This document shows positions 42,256 through 55,124 of a DNA stretch of 64,000 nt, piece by piece; within the stretch, counting starts at the first letter, position 1, and every line of letters begins with the position of its first letter. A program made the position numbers and the translations under genes. The stretch lies in assembly GCF_025961575.1 (NCBI RefSeq), contig NZ_JAOQNX010000012.1, positions 1-64,000 of the forward strand. The letters run 5' to 3'. Source of the stretch: Rhodoblastus acidophilus. GTDB lineage: Bacteria > Pseudomonadota > Alphaproteobacteria > Rhizobiales > Beijerinckiaceae. Under the pieces are notes generated by a model that did not search any database, had not been told where the DNA came from, and was given only the letters and a program-made list of their open reading frames with translations.

Positions 42256-43524
42256 TCAAGCCTGCCGGCTGAACCTTGGATGAATTGCCGAGGCGCCGCC
42301 GGGCCCGTCGAAGGCGTCGACGTCGCCGATCTCATAGCCGGCGAGCCTGACGATGGCGCAGAACGCGGTTTCGAACGCGACCTCCAGCCCGTCATAGATT
42401 CCGCCGGTCTCCGGCGCGAACTGGGCGGAAAATTTGTGCGGCTTCAACGCCGCCAGCGCCGCCGGGCGCGCCCAGAACATGGCGCCGGCGAAAAAATCCG
42501 CGGCAAAACGCCTCGGGTCGCCGCCGAGCGTCGCAAGAATGTGGTCCGGGCTTTGCGACGGCGCGCGCCATGCGTCGGGCGCGACGGGATTGCGGAATTT
42601 GCGGAATCCCCTGGGGCCGACCAGGCCGAGCCGGGGATTGGCGGCGAAGGCTTCGGCGATGCGCGGCAGCGCGCCGGCGCCGGCCAGGAGATCGAGGATG
42701 ATTTTTCGCCGCCAGAGCGCGCCCACCACCGCCGGCGCGTTCACAGAGCGTTTGCCGTGGATCTTGCAGACGAGGTCATAGCCGTCGAACGCGCCCTCCT
42801 CCAGGAGCGTGAGGAACGGGCGGATGTCCCGCCCCCGATTTTCGACGCGGCGGAACCGCATGTTCGGGAAGTCCGCGCGCAAAACCGGTTCGATGTCCGC
42901 ATCGGGCCCGGACCAGGTGACGAAGAGATCGCAGGCGTAAGGCAGGGCGCGCAAGGCGGCCGCGAGGTCCGGCCAGATCTCCTGGTAATGCAGGTGCAGG
43001 GCGATCGCCATTTTCAACGGCGCGGCGGCGGCGGGGGACGGGACGGGGGCGAGGCGATGGAAACCGTCGAACAGTTCGGGATGGGCGCTGACCTGCGGAC
43101 TGTCCAGACGCAAGCCGTTTTCCGCGAGAAAGCGGCTGGCGCCGGCGAGGTGGCGGCGGGCGCGCGTCGGCCCGCGCATGTCGAACACCAGCCCGGCGTG
43201 AACCAACCTGTATTTCATCTTGCGGGAGAGCCGGCTGCGCGCGAGGGCGAGGAGCGAGGCGATCGGTCCGAGTTCGACGATTTCGGCCTGCGCGCTGGAA
43301 AGGCTGGCGATCTCTTGGGGTCCTTGCGGCGGGATGACATAGGACACGGCGGGATGAACGGGGAGGCGCACGCTCACCACGGAGGCGTCGCGGCGGCGCA
43401 AGACCGCCTCGACCGCCGCGGCTTCGCCGTTTTGCGCCCGCGGCGTCAGGCGCAGAGCGCGCCAGGGCCTGCGCGTCACATGCGAGGCGTCCTGCCCTGC
43501 CCCGGCGTTTTGGGCGTCACTCAC
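42256..43524 (-). CDS. RgpF-like protein (second copy, longer)
   Basis: A 422-residue protein starting at GTG 43524. The C-terminal half has IALHLHYQEIWPDLAAALRALP, NRGRDIRPFLTLL, LVCKIHGKRS and FFAGAMFWARPAAL, all hallmarks of RgpF-related glycosyltransferases. The N-terminal 170 residues are less conserved and contain RKMKYRLVHAGLVFD. The start overlaps by 8 bp the end of a 43-residue membrane peptide. It probably adds to the same polymer as its neighbours. A 70-bp gap separates it from the first RgpF-like gene. Confidence 0.75.
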   Translation of the reverse strand: MSDAQNAGAGQDASHVTRRPWRALRLTPRAQNGEAAAVEAVLRRRDASVVSVRLPVHPAVSYVIPPQGPQEIASLSSAQAEIVELGPIASLLALARSRLSRKMKYRLVHAGLVFDMRGPTRARRHLAGASRFLAENGLRLDSPQVSAHPELFDGFHRLAPVPSPAAAAPLKMAIALHLHYQEIWPDLAAALRALPYACDLFVTWSGPDADIEPVLRADFPNMRFRRVENRGRDIRPFLTLLEEGAFDGYDLVCKIHGKRSVNAPAVVGALWRRKIILDLLAGAGALPRIAEAFAANPRLGLVGPRGFRKFRNPVAPDAWRAPSQSPDHILATLGGDPRRFAADFFAGAMFWARPAALAALKPHKFSAQFAPETGGIYDGLEVAFETAFCAIVRLAGYEIGDVDAFDGPGGASAIHPRFSRQA

Positions 43525-43648
43525 CGGAATGTCGAATCTGATGCTGACGCTCGTCCCTCATTTCCAGATAGGTTTCCCACGCGACGACGCCGATGAACAG
43601 GCCACAGCCGCCGAACAGAATGCCAAGGCCCGCAAGAAACGTCGTCAT
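43517..43648 (-). CDS. Small 43-residue membrane peptide, unknown
   Basis: ATG 43648 opens a 43-residue frame with one hydrophobic segment (FLAGLGILFGGCGLFIGVVAW) and a charged tail (ETYLEMRDERQHQIRHSGE). It overlaps the start of the RgpF-like gene by 8 bp, which argues for coupled translation. The codons are ordinary for the region and the ATG has GGATAGGGG just upstream as a possible ribosome site. It may anchor or regulate the RgpF-like protein. It is too short for family recognition. Confidence 0.5.
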   Translation of the reverse strand: MTTFLAGLGILFGGCGLFIGVVAWETYLEMRDERQHQIRHSGE

Positions 43649-44110
43649 CCCCTATCCTATCAATGGCCGTCCTCGCGCAGGATTGCGGCCCGTCCCTGAA
43701 CTTCGCCTGAACGCGGCCTCGAGGAATCCGGGCCTGTCCCGGGCGGCGGCTTGGCCAGAAGTCGACGCGGAACAGGCAGAAATTTCGACCTGAGGTTGTA
43801 AACAGCCTGTTCAAAGCGGGCGAAATCGAGTGAATTTCCGCCGATTTTCGTGAATTTTCATGGAAAAATCATGCTGTTTTCACACATGCAACCGGCGGGT
43901 TGCGCACGACATCTGCGCGGTGGGGCGGCGAGGACCGGGGGCTCGCGGTCAAGCGCGCGGCATTATTGTCGTTCTATAACAGAAATTTATGCTGTTCTGG
44001 ATTTGAGCTGTGGTTTCACGTGGAACATATGGTGAACAATATCTTGTGTCCCAGGCGTTTTCACTTTCGACCGAGCGAATCCAACGCATTCCCTTCGTCC
44101 CGGTCCCGCC
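43649..44110. other. 462-bp intergenic region without a convincing gene
   Basis: No frame here looks coding. The only clear signal is a parS-like centromere site at 44012-44027. The stretch between about 43,795 and 43,885 is AT-rich for the region and may hold the promoter of the micropeptide/RgpF operon. Confidence 0.6.
44012..44027. other. parS centromere-like site (ParB binding site)
   Basis: The 16 bases GGTTTCACGTGGAACA differ from the widely conserved parS form TGTTTCACGTGGAACA only at the first position. The central CACGTG and both GTT/AAC arms are intact. ParB spreads from parS to organise and segregate the chromosome origin. Alphaproteobacterial parS sites lie within some tens of kilobases of the origin, so the window may be in the origin-proximal region. 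No parA or parB gene is in the window. Confidence 0.75.
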
Positions 44111-45291
44111 CTATTGCACGCTCACCTTGTCCCCGTCCGTGATCGCGTCCGGCGGGTTGATGATCAGCTTGTCCTCCGGCGTCAGGCCGCCGGCGATCTC
44201 CAGCGAGGCGCCGAGGTCGTTGACGATGCTGATCGGGCGCAGATGCGCCTTGCCCTGCGCGTCGACCACGACCACCGACGGGCCTTCCGAGCGGAACAGC
44301 AGCGTGTTCGCCGGGATCGACAATGGGCCCTTGGGGGGCAGCGGCAGCGACACCTGCACATAGGCGCCGGGCGTCAGTTCGCCGTCGGCATTGGGCAGAG
44401 CCAGTTCGATCGTCTGCGAGCGCGTCGCGACATTGATCGCGCCGGCGATGCGGGTGACTTCGGCGGCAAAAACCTTGCTCGGCAGCTCCGGCTGGGTGAC
44501 CTTGACCTTGTCGCCGACCTTGATCCCGCCCGCATAGGCCTGGGGCGCGTCGATGAAGACGCGCAGCGGATCGGGCCGCGCCATGGAGAACAGCGCCGAG
44601 CCGGTGCTGCCCGCCGTGATCAGATTGCCGAGGTCGACATTGCGCTGGGTGATGACGCCGTCGAACGGGGCCTGGACGTGCTTGAACGCGGTCGTTTCCT
44701 GCAATTGCCGGAGATAGGCCTCGGCGGAGGTTTGCAGCGCCACCGAAGTGTCATAGGCGTTCTGCTTGACGTCGAGATCCTGCTTGGCGACGGAATTCTG
44801 GGTGAACAGGGTTTTCCAGCGTTTGAGCGCGACGTCCGCCAGGGCGACATTGGCCTTGGCCTGTTCGAGTTGCGCCCGGGCCTGGGCGACCTGCTGGTCG
44901 AGCTCCGGCGTGTCCAGCTCCGCCAGAATCTGGCCCTTCTTCACCCTGGCGCCGATGTCGACGGCGAAGGCGCGGACATAGCCGGTGACGCGGGCGTAGA
45001 TCGCGGTCTCGTTGTCGCCGCGCAGGGTCGCCGGCAGGGTGAGCGCATTGCTGCTCTTGCTCGGCGTTGGCGTCACCGTCTTGACGAAAATCTTTTGGCC
45101 CTGCGCCGATTGTTCCTCCAGCGCCGCCTGCGCCGCGCCGCGGCCGAGCAGCACGCGGCCGGCGCCGACCGCCAGAACGATCAGAAAGATCAGCGCAAAG
45201 GCTTTGGCGGTCTTCGCCACCCCGCCGCGTTTGGGCAGGTGCATCTGGCCGTCCGGGCTTTGCAGCCCCATGGACTGGTGGGTCTTCTTGG

Positions 45292-45295
<4 letters not shown>
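44111..45295 (-). CDS. RND efflux periplasmic adaptor (membrane fusion protein)
   Basis: A 394-residue protein starting at GTG 45295, overlapping the transporter stop (GTGA). One hydrophobic anchor lies at about 30-47. GYVRAFAVDIGARVKKGQILAELDTPELDQQ is the biotinyl-lipoyl half, followed by a coiled-coil hairpin (ARAQLEQAKANVALADVALKR) and the beta-barrel and membrane-proximal domains. It links the RND pump to an outer-membrane channel, which is not encoded here. The substrate is unknown. It is transcribed with the pump gene. Confidence 0.9.
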
Positions 45296-48432
<3,137 letters not shown>

Positions 48433-48511
48433 GGGTGACGCACATCCCGGCGCGCCCGCCCGCATGGGGCGCGCTTGTTTTATGACTGGCTAGTCGATTT
48501 GCTGAAGCCGT

Positions 48512-49921
48512 TCAACCCCGCAGCAAGACGCGCAGAATCGCTTCTGAAACCTTGCCATAAGGCGGCCTCAGCAGGATACGGCTGTTGAAGCGGCTTTGCA
48601 GCAAGACCGGTTTTGCATGAGAGAAAGCGCGGAAGCCGGCTTCGCCGTGATAGGCGCCCATGCCCGAGGGACCGACGCCGCCGAACGGCAGGTTCTCGGC
48701 GATGAAATGGCTCAGCGTCTCGTTGACGGTGACGCCGCCGGAATGGGTGCGCGTGAGCAGCTTTTGCAGGTTCTGGTCCTCCCGCCCAAAGTAATAGAGG
48801 GCCAGGGGCCGGGGCCGCGCGTTGACGAAATCCAGCGCCGCCTCGAAGCTCTCGTAGCCGACAACCGGCAGAACCGGCCCGAAAATCTCCTCCCGCATGA
48901 CGCTCAAGTTTTCCCCGGGATCGACGATCAATGTGGGCGCCAGCTTGCGGCTTTGCGGCGGCGGGTTTTCCTGCGCGGGGTCGAGGACGATGACCTTTGC
49001 GCCGGTTTGCCGCGCCTCGTCGATCATCTGCGCCAGGCGCGCGTAATGATGGTCGTTGATGATGGAGGTATAGTCGGGGTTGGCGAGCAGAGACGGGAAG
49101 AGTTTGTTCACCGTCTCGGCGAAATGCTGCGCAAAACTGTGCTGGGCGCCGGCGGGCAGCAGCACATAATCCGGCGCAATGCAGGTCTGGCCAGCATTCA
49201 TCAGCTTCCCCGAAGCGATGCTGGCGGCGGCCTCGGCGAGATCGGCCTCCGGCGCGATCACGCAAGGCGACTTGCCGCCGAGTTCGAGCGTGGTCGGCGT
49301 CAGATTGTCGGCGGTCGCCGCCAAAACCTTGCGGCCGACCGGCGTCGAGCCGGTGAACAGCAGGTGATCGAAGGGCAGCCGGCAGAAGGCGGCGCCGACC
49401 TCCGGGCCGCCCTGGACCAAGGCGACTTCGTCGGCTGAGAACAGGCCGCCGAGCATGTCGGCAAGCGTTTCCGCCGTGCGCGGCGTGAGTTCGGATGGCT
49501 TGATCATCACCCGATTGCCGGCGGCGAGCGCCGCGACCAGCGGGGCCAGCGCCAGTTGCGCCGGATAGTTCCAGGGGCTGACGACGCCGACCACGCCAAG
49601 CGGTTGCTGAACGATGCGGCCGCGGCTCGGCGCCAGTTCGAGCCCCGGCCAGACCAGCCGCGGGCGCATCCAGCGCCACAGGTGGAAGCGGGCGTGGCGC
49701 ACGGCGGCGAGGACGGGGAAAATCTCGGCCATCAGGGTCTCGTGGCGCGACCTGTGGCCGAAATCGGCGCAAATGGCGCCGGCCAGTTCGTCGGCGCTCG
49801 CCTTCACCGCATGGGCGAGACGTTTCAATGTCGCGCGCCGCTGCGTGAGGTCGGGCGGTCCGTCGCGCAGGAACGCAAGCCTCTGGCGCTCGAGGATCGA
49901 TGCAGGCGACTGGTCGTTCAT
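48512..49921 (-). CDS. Aldehyde dehydrogenase, coniferyl-aldehyde-dehydrogenase type
   Basis: ATG 49921 gives 469 residues. SPWNYPAQLALAPLVAALAAGNRVMIKPSE, the ELGGKSPCVI segment with catalytic Glu, and NAGQTCIAPDYVL with the nucleophilic Cys are complete. The short length and the N-terminal RRATLKRLAHAVKASADELAGAI place it with the class 3-like/CalB group that oxidises coniferyl and other aliphatic or aromatic aldehydes with NAD. It is read in the same direction as the RND genes, 80 bp upstream of the pump gene. Physiological substrate unknown. Confidence 0.85.
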   Translation of the reverse strand: MNDQSPASILERQRLAFLRDGPPDLTQRRATLKRLAHAVKASADELAGAICADFGHRSRHETLMAEIFPVLAAVRHARFHLWRWMRPRLVWPGLELAPSRGRIVQQPLGVVGVVSPWNYPAQLALAPLVAALAAGNRVMIKPSELTPRTAETLADMLGGLFSADEVALVQGGPEVGAAFCRLPFDHLLFTGSTPVGRKVLAATADNLTPTTLELGGKSPCVIAPEADLAEAAASIASGKLMNAGQTCIAPDYVLLPAGAQHSFAQHFAETVNKLFPSLLANPDYTSIINDHHYARLAQMIDEARQTGAKVIVLDPAQENPPPQSRKLAPTLIVDPGENLSVMREEIFGPVLPVVGYESFEAALDFVNARPRPLALYYFGREDQNLQKLLTRTHSGGVTVNETLSHFIAENLPFGGVGPSGMGAYHGEAGFRAFSHAKPVLLQSRFNSRILLRPPYGKVSEAILRVLLRG

Positions 49922-50047
49922 GGCGCACTCCCCCAAAATTTTTAAGAAATAGTTTACACCTTGACGAAAATCTCGGCCAGCAATTCAGGCGGGGCTTAAG
50001 AACTCGTGTGCAGGTTGCCTCCAGGTGGCAATCCGATCGAGGTTTTT

Positions 50048-52150
50048 ATGGCGTCACTTTCGTCGCTTGCGCGCAATCACGCCCTGTTCGACCAGGACGA
50101 TGTCTCGATCGCGCCGATCCCGCCGGTCGTTCAGGCCGGGACGGCCGACTGGGGCGCGCTGCTGTTCGCCGCCGCGCCGGCGCCGAGCCCGAGCGCGACA
50201 CCGTCCACGACGTCGACGAAAACCACCGCGCCGCTGGTTTCGGCGAGTTCGAGCCTGCCCTCCTGGATCAGCACGATCACCACGGCCGCCATCGCCACCG
50301 ACATGAAGGCGGCGATCGTCAACGGCGCCGTGACGGAGGCCGGACTCGCCACACTGATGACCGATCTGGCGAAGAGCCTCGGCTCGGGCAAGCTGACCGC
50401 CACCCAGTTCGCCGATCTGAAAACCATCGCCGCCAACCTCAATGCCGGAGGCGTCTCGACCTCGGCCTATCTGACCTATGTGTTCAACGCGCTGGTCAAC
50501 GGCAATCCCGCCAATGCGACCTGGACCGGCGGCAACGCCGCCTCCGTCGCGCTCGGCAATCTCGCCGCCGGCGCCACGGCCACGCAGGTGTCGGAACTCA
50601 CGGGCAAATGGCTGCTCGGAACCGATCTGCCCAGCAGCAGCGTGACGATGGGCGGGACCAAATTCACCGTGACCGCATCCGCCCCCAACCTGCCGCTGTT
50701 CGCTGCGGGCGGTGCGAGCATGAACGACGTCAACCAGGGCTATCTCGGCGACTGCTATTTCCTGTCGAGCTGCGCGGAAGTTGCGTTGCAGAACCAGAGC
50801 CTGATCGCGTCGATGTTCACCGACAACGGCAATGGAACCTATGGCGTGCGCTTGTACGAGAACGGCGTCGCCCAATATGTGACCGTGAACAGCCAACTGG
50901 CCAATGGCGGCGCCATTTTCAACCACGCCTCCGACCTCTGGGCGAGTCTCGCCGAAAAGGCCTATGCGCAATTGCAGGCCGGCGGCGCCTATACCGGCAA
51001 CAGCTATGCCGGCGATTCCTATACCGCAATCGGCAATGGCGGCAGTCCGCTCTACGGGCTCGAAGCCCTGACCGGCTCGAAGGTCTTGCAGGAGTTCGGC
51101 GGCACATCCTCCGGCTGGACCGGCTACACGCTCAACGCCTCGTTTTCGGTGACCGGCTATGCCGCCAACCAGTCCACCTCGACCCTGCTGGCGGAGCTGA
51201 TCGCCGACCTCAAGGCGCATGACGACGTCATCTTGTGCTCCAACACCAACGCATACGATTCCCTGGGCAGGCAGACCCTGGTCGCCAGCCACGCCATGTC
51301 GATTTACGGCTACAACACCGCGACCGGCCTGTTGCAGGTTCGCAACCCCTGGGGCGTCGCGTCCGGACAGAAATGGGCGACCACTTTTGAGGTCAGCCTC
51401 GACACATTGCGCGCGGCGGGCGACTGGATCATGGTGGACAGCGCCGGCGGGGTCCTCGCGCCCATGCTGCTCACCCAGACCGCGACGCAGACGTTTGTGA
51501 AGGGCGCGGCGGGCTCGTTCTCGATCGCCGGCGCCTTCTCCGATCCGACCGGCAAGGCGCTGACCTATACGGCGACCCAGGCCAATGGCTCGGCCCTGCC
51601 GAGCTGGCTGGCGTTCAACACGTCCACAGGCCTGTTCTCCGGGACGGCGCCGACGACGGCGTCAGGCGTCACCGTGATCGTGACGGCAAAGAATTCGGCC
51701 GGCCTGACGGCGAGCGAAACCTTTGGCGTCGCCGTCGCAGCGCCGACCGCGCCGAAACTGAGCGCGCAGACCGCCAACCAGACCGTGACAGGAGGCAAAG
51801 CGGTGAGTTTTGCGCTCGCCGCCAATACGTTCACCGATCCGCAAGGCGAAGCGCTCACCTATAGCGCCACCCAGTCCAATGGTTCGGCGCTGCCGAGCTG
51901 GCTCACGTTCAACGCGGCGACGCGGCTGTTCTCCGGTACGGCGCCGACCTCCGGTGGAACTTTTGCTCTGAAGGTGACGGCGACGGATACGGGCGGCGCT
52001 TCGAATTCGGAAACCTTCAATCTCACGGTGTCGTCGAGCGCCGCGAAGGTCGCCTCTTTGCTGCACGCCGTGTCCGATGGTTTTTACAATCCGGCGGCGC
52101 AGGCGGTGGACTCCTCCGCCGTGCTCGGCCTGCTCGCGCCCGCGCACTGA
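50048..52150 (+). CDS. Calpain-like (C2 family) cysteine protease with two putative Ig-like (He_PIG) repeats
   Basis: ATG 50048 gives 700 residues. The catalytic triad is complete: Cys236 in NQGYLGDCYFLSS, His415 in ASHAMSIYGY and Asn433 in VRNPWG. Residues 1-225 are low-complexity (Ala, Ser and Thr), including a PAPSPSATPSTTSTKTT linker. After the protease core, two repeats (about 485-580 and 585-680) carry the LPSWLAFNTSTGLFSGTAP pattern of putative-Ig domains, which are common in secreted proteins. No signal peptide is seen, so type I secretion or cytoplasmic action are both possible. It is monocistronic, with its own terminator. Calpain-like proteases are rare in bacteria. Confidence 0.85.
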   Translation: MASLSSLARNHALFDQDDVSIAPIPPVVQAGTADWGALLFAAAPAPSPSATPSTTSTKTTAPLVSASSSLPSWISTITTAAIATDMKAAIVNGAVTEAGLATLMTDLAKSLGSGKLTATQFADLKTIAANLNAGGVSTSAYLTYVFNALVNGNPANATWTGGNAASVALGNLAAGATATQVSELTGKWLLGTDLPSSSVTMGGTKFTVTASAPNLPLFAAGGASMNDVNQGYLGDCYFLSSCAEVALQNQSLIASMFTDNGNGTYGVRLYENGVAQYVTVNSQLANGGAIFNHASDLWASLAEKAYAQLQAGGAYTGNSYAGDSYTAIGNGGSPLYGLEALTGSKVLQEFGGTSSGWTGYTLNASFSVTGYAANQSTSTLLAELIADLKAHDDVILCSNTNAYDSLGRQTLVASHAMSIYGYNTATGLLQVRNPWGVASGQKWATTFEVSLDTLRAAGDWIMVDSAGGVLAPMLLTQTATQTFVKGAAGSFSIAGAFSDPTGKALTYTATQANGSALPSWLAFNTSTGLFSGTAPTTASGVTVIVTAKNSAGLTASETFGVAVAAPTAPKLSAQTANQTVTGGKAVSFALAANTFTDPQGEALTYSATQSNGSALPSWLTFNAATRLFSGTAPTSGGTFALKVTATDTGGASNSETFNLTVSSSAAKVASLLHAVSDGFYNPAAQAVDSSAVLGLLAPAH

Positions 52151-52164
52151 CCAGGTGAAACGGG

Positions 52165-52188
52165 AGCCCCGCGCCTTTCCGCGGGGCT
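52165..52188 (+). terminator. Terminator hairpin after the calpain-like gene
   Basis: AGCCCCGCG and CGCGGGGCT form a nine-base stem with a six-base loop, 15 bp after the stop of the protease gene. A short TTGTT follows. Confidence 0.7.
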
Positions 52189-52209
52189 TGTTGAGACGGG
52201 ATAAAACAC

Positions 52210-52242
52210 AAAAGCCCCGCGCTTTTCGAGCGCGGGGCTTTT
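52210..52242. terminator. Bidirectional terminator between the calpain-like gene and fixX
   Basis: AAAAGCCCCGCGC and GCGCGGGGCTTTT form a perfect 13-base stem with A and T tails on both sides. It serves the convergent protease gene (plus) and the fixABCX operon (minus), whose stop is 14 bp away. Confidence 0.85.
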
Positions 52243-52255
52243 GTTTCACGGTTGG

Positions 52256-52555
52256 TCAGCCGAACTTGAACAGAATGCCGTAGCCGCCGCGCGGATAGTT
52301 CCAGCTGATCTCGCCGGTCTCCTCGCACAGCACGCGGCAGGTGCCGCATTCGAGGCAGCCGTCGGCCGCGATTTCGACCTGGCCGGATTCGGCTTCGGTG
52401 TAGCAGCCGGCCGGGCACAGATGCGTCATCGCCAAGAGGTTTTTTGACGGCTTTTCGTGCGGCGCGATCTTGATGTGCGGCTGACCGGCGTCGACCAGAT
52501 AGCGGTTCTGGTAGAGCTTTTCTTCGACCTTCTGGAATTGCGCCTCAATGCCCAT
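52256..52555 (-). CDS. fixX: FixX ferredoxin-like protein
   Basis: A 99-residue ferredoxin. Cysteines in [18 protein letters not shown] form the 4Fe-4S binding set, and [13 protein letters not shown] is the typical FixX end. It accepts electrons from the FixABC complex and passes them toward ferredoxin or flavodoxin for nitrogenase. It is the last gene of the fixABCX operon, about 106 bp after fixC. Function depends on the three upstream genes. Confidence 0.93.
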   Translation of the reverse strand: MGIEAQFQKVEEKLYQNRYLVDAGQPHIKIAPHEKPSKNLLAMTHLCPAGCYTEAESGQVEIAADGCLECGTCRVLCEETGEISWNYPRGGYGILFKFG

Positions 52556-52661
52556 GTGAGACTCCTCCGATCTGTAATGGCGGGCCTGTCGGATTTGTCC
52601 GGTCGGCGCGCCTGCTAAAGGGAATTACGCAAGTTCGGCGCCAAGGGCGCCGAACCTTGGC

Positions 52662-53969
52662 TTACCGCCAGGCCCGCGCAAAGCGGACGGCGTCGCCGAG
52701 CAGACCGAGGGCGCCGCGCTTCTTGCGGAAGCTCGAGAACGTGCTCTTTTCCTTCTCGATCTTCGGCGTGCCGTCGACGCGGACGAAATTCTCCATCGCC
52801 TTGGCGACGAGCTGCGGATAGGTGAGGAACAGGTTGGAGGCCTGCGTGTGCAGCAGCTCCGGCATGTCCTTGTACTTTTTGAGATCCTTGATGACGAAGC
52901 TGTCGTCGAGCATCTTCTTGTACAGCGACAGGTTGTCGGCGGTGAAGGGGTCGCGGCGCGACTTGATCTGGTAGATCGCCTCACCGGCGATGCGGCCGGA
53001 GGTCATGGCGAGATTGGAGCCCTCGCGATGCACGGCGTTGTTGAGCTGCGCGGCGTCGCCGCAGATCACATAGCCATGCCCGAACAGTTTCGGGATCGCG
53101 TTATAGCCGCCTTCCGGGATCAGATGCGCGGCATATTCCTTGACTTCCGAACCGGCGATCAGCGGCGCCACCGACGGATGTTTCTTGAACATTTCCAGCA
53201 ATTGCGCCGGCGAGCTCTGGTTTTCGGCGAAATCCGACACCAGGCAGCCCAGGCCGATCGAAATGCTCTCCTTGTTGGTGTAGATGAAGCCCATGCCGGC
53301 CATTCCCTTGGAAATGGTTCCGGCGGCTTCGATCACCACGCCTTCGTCGCCCTTGATGTTGAAGCGCTGCTCGATCACTTCGGCCGGCAGGAAGTGCATT
53401 TCCTTCACGGCGAGCGCCACCTGCGAGGGTTGCGGGCGCGGGCGCAGTTCGGCGCGGGTGCCGAGCAGGCCGTTGACGCCTTCCGCGAGCACCACGACAT
53501 CGGCGTGGATCGGACCGCCGGAGCGGTCGGTGCGCACGCCGACAACCTTGCCATAAGCGTCCTGGATCAGCTCGACGGCGGTCGTCTCGCACAGCAGGAT
53601 CACGCCCTTTTCGCGCGATTGCTGCGAGAACCAGCGATCGAACTGCGAGCGGATGATGGTGTAGCGGTTGCCCTTATCCTCGTTGAAATCCTCGTTGCGG
53701 TAATGCATGCCGGTGTGGGCGGTATCCGACATCAGCCAGAAGCGCTGCTCGATCAGATGGCGCTCCAGCGGGGCCTCGTTGCGGAACTCGGGGATGATTT
53801 TTTCCACCATGTCCGCGTACAAAATGCCGCCCTGCACGTTTTTCGAGCCGGGATATTCGCCGCGCTCGAGTTGCAGCACTTTCATGCCGCGCGAGGCCAT
53901 GGTGTAGGCGGCCGCATTGCCGGCCATGCCGGCGCCGATGACGATCGCGTCAAATTTTTCGTCGATCAT
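52662..53969 (-). CDS. fixC: FixC flavoprotein (electron-transfer-flavoprotein:quinone oxidoreductase-like)
   Basis: ATG 53969 with a GGAG ribosome site gives 435 residues. FAD-binding GAGMAG is at 12-17 ([17 protein letters not shown]). [22 protein letters not shown] and [18 protein letters not shown] are conserved in FixC. It is the membrane-associated partner that sends one electron to quinone and, by bifurcation with FixAB, one to a low-potential carrier. The extended frame upstream is antisense to fixB. Confidence 0.93.
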   Translation of the reverse strand: MIDEKFDAIVIGAGMAGNAAAYTMASRGMKVLQLERGEYPGSKNVQGGILYADMVEKIIPEFRNEAPLERHLIEQRFWLMSDTAHTGMHYRNEDFNEDKGNRYTIIRSQFDRWFSQQSREKGVILLCETTAVELIQDAYGKVVGVRTDRSGGPIHADVVVLAEGVNGLLGTRAELRPRPQPSQVALAVKEMHFLPAEVIEQRFNIKGDEGVVIEAAGTISKGMAGMGFIYTNKESISIGLGCLVSDFAENQSSPAQLLEMFKKHPSVAPLIAGSEVKEYAAHLIPEGGYNAIPKLFGHGYVICGDAAQLNNAVHREGSNLAMTSGRIAGEAIYQIKSRRDPFTADNLSLYKKMLDDSFVIKDLKKYKDMPELLHTQASNLFLTYPQLVAKAMENFVRVDGTPKIEKEKSTFSSFRKKRGALGLLGDAVRFARAWR

Positions 53970-53979
53970 GTCGATCTCC

Positions 53980-55089
53980 TTAGCCGGCCAGCCGGTCCTT
54001 GGAATGGGGGGACAGGCGCTTGCGGAAGGCTTCGGTGAGCGCCGGGAGGAAACGGACAGCGTCGGTGACGATGCCGATATGGGCGAAGTCGTAGATCGGC
54101 GCGTTCTTGTCGGTGTTGATGGCGACAATCAGGTCGGCGCCCTCGCAGCCGACGCGATGCTGGATCGCGCCGGAGATGCCGGCGGCGATGTAGAGCTTGG
54201 GCCGAATCGTCTTGCCGGTCTGGCCGATCTGGCGGTCGGAGGGCACCCAGCCTTTTTGCACCAGCGGGCGCGAACACCCGTATTCCGCGCCGAGCACGGA
54301 AGCGAGATTCTTCACCAGCTGGAAGTTTTCGGGGCCTTGCAGGCCCATGCCGCCAGCCACCACCACATCGGCGAAGGCCAGATTGCTCTTGCTGGAATCG
54401 CGGTCCGGAATGAAGGACAGGATTTTGGTGATGATGTCCTGTTCGCGCAGGTCGATGGCGAAGGGCACGATGCGGCCCTGGCGGCCCTCCTGGCGCTCCG
54501 GCATGGGCATGGCGCGCGGGCGGGCGGTCGCCATCTGCGGGCGGAAGTTCAGCGTGTAGATGGTGCACAACAGCGAGCCGCCGAAGGTCGGTCGGGTCGC
54601 GGCCAGAGACTTGTCGTCATCGACGTTGAGCTCGGTGCAGTCGGCGGTGAGGCCGGTGAGCAGGGTGGTGGCGACGGAGCCGGCGAGGTCGCGGCCGAGC
54701 GTGGTGGCGCCGAGCAGCAGGATTTCCGGCTTATGCGCCTCGACCACCGCCGTCAGCGCCTTGGAATAGGGCTCGTTGCGGTAATCGGCGAGCACGGGAT
54801 TCTCGACCGTGTAGCAAAGGTCCGCGCCATAGGCGAAGGCCTCCTGGCAGGCGTGCAGCATGTCCGGTCCGGGCGCGCCCAGCACCACGCCGGCCAATTC
54901 CACGCCCAGCTTGTCGGCGAGCTTGCGGCCTTCGCCCAACAATTCGAAGGAGACGGGATGCACGACCCCGCGCTCCATTTCGACGAACACCCAGACGTGC
55001 TTGTGGTTGCGGAATCGTTCCGGCAACTCTTTCTTCATCGAGGCGCGGCCGCCGGCTGCGGCGGGGGCGGCGGGTTTCGCATCGCTCAT
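53980..55089 (-). CDS. fixB: FixB, electron-transfer-flavoprotein alpha subunit
   Basis: A 369-residue protein. [24 protein letters not shown] is the N-terminal domain. [42 protein letters not shown] carries the FAD-binding signature of ETF alpha chains. The last part ([19 protein letters not shown]) is also typical. It forms the bifurcating ETF with FixA. It has an Ala-rich N-terminal extension ([12 protein letters not shown]). It lies ten bp upstream of fixC and 35 bp after fixA. Confidence 0.93.
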   Translation of the reverse strand: MSDAKPAAPAAAGGRASMKKELPERFRNHKHVWVFVEMERGVVHPVSFELLGEGRKLADKLGVELAGVVLGAPGPDMLHACQEAFAYGADLCYTVENPVLADYRNEPYSKALTAVVEAHKPEILLLGATTLGRDLAGSVATTLLTGLTADCTELNVDDDKSLAATRPTFGGSLLCTIYTLNFRPQMATARPRAMPMPERQEGRQGRIVPFAIDLREQDIITKILSFIPDRDSSKSNLAFADVVVAGGMGLQGPENFQLVKNLASVLGAEYGCSRPLVQKGWVPSDRQIGQTGKTIRPKLYIAAGISGAIQHRVGCEGADLIVAINTDKNAPIYDFAHIGIVTDAVRFLPALTEAFRKRLSPHSKDRLAG

Positions 55090-55124
55090 GGTCTGCTCCT
55101 AAATCCTGAATTTTCTTCGCGGCT

